Positions 14,949-17,227 of a stretch of 17,227 bases of DNA are shown one piece after another. The notes under the pieces were generated by a model. The model was not told the origin of the DNA, made no database searches, and saw only the letters and a list, made by a program, of their open reading frames with translations. Each line of letters starts with the position of its first letter. The first letter of the stretch is position 1. Origin of the DNA: an uncultured Saprospiraceae bacterium (GTDB lineage: Bacteria > Bacteroidota > Bacteroidia > Chitinophagales > Saprospiraceae); the NCBI GenBank assembly GCA_937959375.1, contig CALGLS010000523.1, positions 1 to 17,227 on the forward strand, read 5' to 3'. Made by a program: the position numbers and the translations under genes.

Positions 14949-15305
14949 TAAAGAATCGCTTAGTGAAACCCGTATTAGCATGATAGGCAAGCTTTATAAA
15001 AGAAGATTCTGACAACACAGGACATCTGATTTCGGTGCTCCGCACCTCATAAAAAGCTATTCATTTTCGTTTACTCATTAAAAAGTAACTACGAAAATGA
15101 GTAGCTTTTTTGTTTTTAATGACCTGAGAAGCACAAGTTTACCTTAAATACAGGAAGTTTGACCAATTTTTTCTACCTTAATCGCTAAATCAAAAAGTGT
15201 TGGAAGTATAAGAATGGAAGTTGGTGGTTTCTTTTTATCGTGAATAACAATCGCGGGAAATTACCCAGCTCGAAGTCCCCACTTTCTACATCATAAACCA
15301 TCTTT
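14949..15305. other. Intergenic region between ATPase and hydrolase genes
   Basis: No gene is visible. It contains a small hairpin with arms GGTGC and GCACC around TCC (15034-15046) and the long ATPase terminator at 15051-15117. An 11-base match to the core of the heptamer-armed element lies at 15250-15260 (ATCGCGGGAAA). I see no clean promoter for the hydrolase gene. Confidence 0.55.
15051..15117 (+). terminator. Long hairpin terminator of the ATPase gene
   Basis: The arms 15051-15070 and 15091-15110 pair over 20 positions with a single G-U wobble; they begin AAAAAGCTA and end TAGCTTTTT. The loop holds a further TTACT/AGTAA stem. A T-run (TTTTTTGTTTTT) follows. It lies about 100 bp after the ATPase stop and insulates the hydrolase gene. 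The A-run on the left side means it may work in both directions. Confidence 0.85.
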
Positions 15306-16133
15306 ATGCAAACAGTAGAATTTCAAATCAACTCAACAGCCAAGATTGCGAATTACGCAGTAGAGTGGAAGTTGGATGAGGCAAAAGCTGTGATCTGTCT
15401 GGTGCATGGTCTCGGAGAGCATTGCCGTCGTTATGATCACATGGCAAAATTCTATGCTGGGCATGGTTACGCAATGATCGGATTTGATCACGCAGGTCAT
15501 GGTCGGACCAAAGGAACGAAAGGACATGCCACTATGGACAGCCTCTATAATGGGATCAAACTGTTGCTAGAAGAAGCAGCTAGTCGATATCCGGGAAAAC
15601 CAATCGTATTATATGGCCACAGCATGGGGGGGAATTTAGTGCTCAATTATCTTTTTAGAAATAACCCAAAGGTAGCAGCAGTGGCAGTGACTGGGTCGTG
15701 GATAAAACTAGGAGAAGAACCTCCTAAACTTTTAGAATGGATAGGCCGTCTGATGAAATTCATAATGCCTTCAGGTGGTCGCCCCAACGATTTAGACGCC
15801 AGTACGATATCAAGAAACAAAGATGAGGTGCAAGCTTATGTTAATGACCCTTTGGTACACGATCGGGTAAGCTTTGGTATGGGGATTTCGCTTTTGGATG
15901 CAGGCCGTTGGCTCGATCAATATAAAGGTGCCGTTGATGTTCCTCTATTGTTGATGCATGGGGGAGGAGATAAAGTCACTAGTCCAGAAGGTACAAAAAA
16001 TCTTGCGGCTCGACTCACTGGTAACGTGACGCATAAAGAATGGCCCGTCTTATATCATGAGATCCATAATGAAGATGAAAAAGGAGAGGTATTTGATTAT
16101 ACGGTGAAGTGGATGGATGAGGCGATTGGGTAG
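15306..16133 (+). CDS. Monoacylglycerol-lipase-like alpha/beta hydrolase (275 aa)
   Basis: This is a serine hydrolase of the Hydrolase_4 (lysophospholipase / monoacylglycerol lipase) family, which releases fatty acids from monoglycerides or lysophospholipids. Oxyanion-hole motif HGLGEH is at 34-39 and FDHAGHGRT at 60-68. The nucleophile elbow is GHSMGG with Ser106. Acid Asp222 lies in HGGGDKVT, and catalytic His254 in YHEIHNE. The cap region is roughly 130-200, with the hydrophobic helices expected for lipid substrates. The length is typical. There is no signal peptide, so it is probably cytoplasmic or membrane-associated. It starts at the ATG following an A/T-rich stretch. A heptamer-armed hairpin element begins immediately after the stop, and a lipid-binding SCP2 gene follows 182 bp later, which agrees with a role in lipid turnover. 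The exact substrate is unknown. Confidence 0.92.
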   Translation: MQTVEFQINSTAKIANYAVEWKLDEAKAVICLVHGLGEHCRRYDHMAKFYAGHGYAMIGFDHAGHGRTKGTKGHATMDSLYNGIKLLLEEAASRYPGKPIVLYGHSMGGNLVLNYLFRNNPKVAAVAVTGSWIKLGEEPPKLLEWIGRLMKFIMPSGGRPNDLDASTISRNKDEVQAYVNDPLVHDRVSFGMGISLLDAGRWLDQYKGAVDVPLLLMHGGGDKVTSPEGTKNLAARLTGNVTHKEWPVLYHEIHNEDEKGEVFDYTVKWMDEAIG

Positions 16134-16215
16134 GGAGAAGACGGAAGTCCGAAGACTGAAGTTTCCTACCGACGTATATCGCGTTAAACGAGAACTTCGG
16201 TCTTCGGACTCCTAA
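16133..16215 (-). repeat. Heptamer-armed hairpin element, copy 1 (core in minus orientation)
   Basis: It begins at the last base of the hydrolase stop codon (GGGAGAAG). The left arm is made of heptamers GAAGACG, GAAGTCC, GAAGACT and GAAGTTT. AGTCCGAAGACTGAAGTT (16146-16163) pairs with 16193-16210 over 18 positions with one G-U. The 29-base core (16164-16192), read on the minus strand, matches the core of copy 2: TTCTCGT, then TAACG, GA and ACG, then GGAAACTTC. It probably also acts as a terminator-like structure, but no T-tract follows. Confidence 0.75.
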
Positions 16216-16283
16216 CGCTACAAATTGCGACTAAAAAACTTGAGAAAATTATTTCAGTTTCCCGAAAGGGGATATAACAAACC

Positions 16284-16299
16284 ATAGGGTAATCCCTAT
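16284..16299. promoter_or_regulatory. Inverted repeat just upstream of the SCP2 gene
   Basis: ATAGGG and CCCTAT flank TAAT, ending 16 bp before the SCP2 start codon. A second small hairpin with arms TCCC and GGGG around GAAA lies at 16256-16272. Together they could form two adjacent leader hairpins or an operator; neither has a known counterpart. Confidence 0.3.
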
Positions 16300-16315
16300 T
16301 TTTAAAACATTAAAA

Positions 16316-16639
16316 ATGGCAACTACAGCAAAAGACTTTATACTTGGTTTACCAGCAAAAGCAAAACCGGAAACACTACAAGGTCTAGAAACAAACTTTC
16401 ACTTCGATATCTCTGGTGACGGAGGAGGAACATTTACTGTAAACATCGCAGACGGAGCAATGACTGCAGTCGAAGGCCACCAAGGCGAAGCAAAATGTAC
16501 CGTAAAAGCGACAGCAGATAACTTCATGGGAACCCTTCGCGGTGACATTAACCCAATGATGGCAGTCTTGACCGGTAAGATCAAGATTAGTAATCAGGGT
16601 GAGATGATGAAGTATGCTAAGATATTTGGATTGATGTAA
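16316..16639 (+). CDS. SCP2 sterol-carrier-like lipid-binding protein (107 aa)
   Basis: This is a single-domain SCP2 protein, a small alpha/beta fold with a hydrophobic tunnel that binds fatty acids, acyl-CoA or sterol-like lipids. The pattern fits the family: a beta hairpin FHFDISGDGGGTFTVNIADG (29-48), AKCTVKATADNFMGTLRGDINPM (59-81), and the conserved LTGKIKISNQGEMMKYAKIF near the end. It covers the whole domain with nothing added, so it is a stand-alone form and not fused to a thiolase or acetyltransferase. There is no signal peptide, so it is cytoplasmic. It sits between two copies of the heptamer-armed hairpin element and after a lipase-like gene in the same direction. In bacteria such proteins are poorly characterised; a lipid carrier or buffer role is an inference from the family. 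Confidence 0.9.
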   Translation: MATTAKDFILGLPAKAKPETLQGLETNFHFDISGDGGGTFTVNIADGAMTAVEGHQGEAKCTVKATADNFMGTLRGDINPMMAVLTGKIKISNQGEMMKYAKIFGLM

Positions 16640-16750
16640 GGGAGAGATGGAAGTCCGAAGACGGAAGTCCGAAGTTCTCGTCTAACGTGAAACACGATCG
16701 CGGGAAACTTCGGACTTCCGTCTTCAGACTTCGGACTTCAGACTTCTCCC
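16640..16750 (+). repeat. Heptamer-armed hairpin element, copy 2 (core in plus orientation)
   Basis: It starts directly after the SCP2 stop codon. The left arm holds heptamers GAAGTCC, GAAGACG, GAAGTCC and GAAGTTC. The right arm holds about six units of the complement type (ACTTCGG, CTTCCGT and similar). GAAGACGGAAGTCCGAAGTT (16657-16676) is a perfect 20-bp inverted match to 16706-16725. The outer ends GGGAGA (16640-16645) and TCTCCC (16745-16750) also pair. The core (16677-16705) corresponds to that of copy 1 in reverse. Confidence 0.8.
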
Positions 16751-16830
16751 AACCCCTCCCAACGCCAAGCGCAAGCCCAACACATTAAAATCAAGAAAAA
16801 CCGTTATTAATACTACGTTTTTAGCGATTG

Positions 16831-16873
16831 AAAAGCCATGTTTTTCCATAAATGGAAGAATGTGGCTTTTTTA
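16831..16873 (+). terminator. Hairpin terminator after the SCP2 gene
   Basis: AAAAGCCA (16831-16838) pairs with TGGCTTTT (16863-16870). Inside, TTCCAT pairs with ATGGAA around AA. TTTTTTATT follows. It lies about 190 bp past the SCP2 stop, beyond hairpin element copy 2. Confidence 0.75.
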
Positions 16874-16889
16874 TTAAATAAGTAATGAG

Positions 16890-16921
16890 TACCGTTTTCT
16901 GTTAAAAACATACCGTTTTCT
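16890..16921 (+). promoter_or_regulatory. 11-bp direct repeat, 21-bp period; LytTR-like operator candidate
   Basis: TACCGTTTTCT occurs exactly at 16890-16900 and 16911-16921. The repeats start 21 bp apart, two helical turns. Each contains ACCGTT, which matches the first six positions of the direct-repeat consensus reported for LytTR-family regulators such as AgrA (W-M-M-G-T-T), whose spacing is also about 21 bp. The second copy lies 22 bp before a -7-like box, where a -33 element would be, as expected for an activator-dependent promoter. Regulator identity is inference. Confidence 0.45.
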
Positions 16922-17036
16922 AAACGAATTGCTGAATATATAAGATATTTGGCACATGGGTATCATTATTGCTGTATCATGGGTGAACATCATACCATGC
17001 ACATCTCTTTTAGAGGACTCCACTTTTATTTATCTG

Positions 17037-17054
17037 CCTTCAATTAGTTGAAGG
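17037..17054 (+). promoter_or_regulatory. Leader hairpin of the peptidase-C39 exporter gene
   Basis: CCTTCAA and TTGAAGG form a perfect 7-bp stem around TTAG. Two further pairs (G-U and U-A) extend it outward. It ends 77 bp upstream of the exporter's ATG and lacks a T-tract, so it is not a standard terminator. It may affect mRNA stability or bind a protein. Confidence 0.4.
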
Positions 17055-17131
17055 TAAAACTTAACAGTTCAGCTCAATCTTTATTTAATTAAGGTAAAGA
17101 GTCCTGTAACTAAGATCATGTAAAATAGCAG

Positions 17132-17227
17132 ATGCCGAGAAAATTCAAATTTTATAAGCAGTTAGACGCAATGGATTGTGGAGCCACTTGCTTGCGAATG
17201 ATCGCTAAGCATTATGGCAAAAGCTAT
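17132..17227 (+). CDS. Peptidase-C39 ABC peptide exporter, N-terminal fragment (32 codons)
   Basis: The frame from the ATG at 17132 is open to the window end and reads MPRKFKFYKQ, then LDAMDCGATCLRMIAKHYGK. This is the start of a peptidase C39 domain: Gln10 (oxyanion hole), then the catalytic Cys16 in DCGATCL, followed by the MIAKHYG helix. Such domains begin ABC exporters that cut double-Gly leader peptides and export the mature peptide (bacteriocin or signal-peptide type). The complete protein is usually about 700 residues; only its start is here, so membrane and ATPase parts are not seen. The start choice is firm because C39 domains begin very near the N-terminus. Its substrate peptide would be expected to the right of the window. 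A LytTR-like repeat lies upstream. Confidence 0.85.
   Translation, partial: MPRKFKFYKQLDAMDCGATCLRMIAKHYGKSY

Larger units (their letters stand above)
16751..17131. other. Leader and intergenic region ahead of the peptidase-C39 exporter gene
   Basis: No convincing gene is visible. The region contains, in order, a terminator (16831-16873), an 11-bp direct repeat pair (16890-16921), a -7-like GATATTTG (16944-16951; one mismatch to TAnnTTTG), and a leader hairpin (17037-17054). Short dyad sequences CATGGGTAT and ATACCATG (16955-16963 and 16992-16999) may add structure. The implied leader is about 170 bases. Confidence 0.55.

Noticed and set aside
15250..15278. Possible remnant of the heptamer-armed element
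   Set aside because: It shares only an 11-base match (ATCGCGGGAAA) with core copy 2 and an 8-base heptamer-like CGAAGTCC nearby, with no arms that pair. This is too little to call a copy.
16640..16750. Heptamer arrays considered as a CRISPR or phage attachment site
   Set aside because: The unit is 7 bp with no spacers, the two arms are inverted, and no cas gene or integrase is near.
16956..17051. 31-codon frame (MGIIIAVSW...) upstream of the exporter, considered as a leader peptide or bacteriocin precursor
   Set aside because: It lacks a double-Gly cleavage site and a leader with the usual charged residues, and its end overlaps the 17037-17054 hairpin. It is best read as part of the untranslated leader.

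Overview
The window comes from a member of the Bacteroidota, most likely a marine or environmental gliding-type lineage such as the Saprospiria. I infer this from a giant exported protein ending in a type B type IX secretion (T9SS) sorting domain, SprB-like repeats, A-rich start regions without Shine-Dalgarno sequences, a promoter matching the Bacteroidota -33/-7 consensus (TTTG-N20-TAnnTTTG), and an AT-rich genome. The species itself cannot be read from the sequence.

Layout: 1-440 is a leader region with two ATTCNN hexamer arrays, a 20-bp palindrome and a 5'-leader hairpin. 441-11036 (+) encodes a 3531-residue secreted, Cys-rich, Ig/PKD/SprB-type surface protein that fills 60% of the window. 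11037-11368 holds two related hairpin terminators arranged for convergent transcription. 11369-11770 (-) is a small helical protein of unknown function. 11771-12310 is non-coding. 12311-13087 (-) is a lipoprotein with its own recognisable promoter, divergent from a MoxR/BchI-like AAA+ ATPase (13446-14948, +). 15306-16133 (+) is a monoacylglycerol-lipase-like alpha/beta hydrolase, followed by a single-domain SCP2 sterol-carrier-like protein (16316-16639, +). 17132 to the end is the first 32 codons of a peptidase-C39-type ABC exporter that runs off the window.

How they fit together: most genes look like independent transcription units, because strong hairpin terminators and gaps of 180-540 bp separate them. 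The hydrolase and SCP2 genes could form a loose lipid-handling pair. The C39 exporter start suggests a peptide-export locus beyond the right edge.

The most unusual content is outside the coding sequences. Two copies of a dispersed hairpin element have arms built from GAAGNNN heptamers and a conserved core in opposite orientations; they sit directly behind the stop codons of the hydrolase and SCP2 genes. An exact 11-bp direct repeat with 21-bp period lies upstream of the C39 exporter and resembles a LytTR-type operator. Inside the giant protein, a five-module, roughly 390-residue block is duplicated in tandem.
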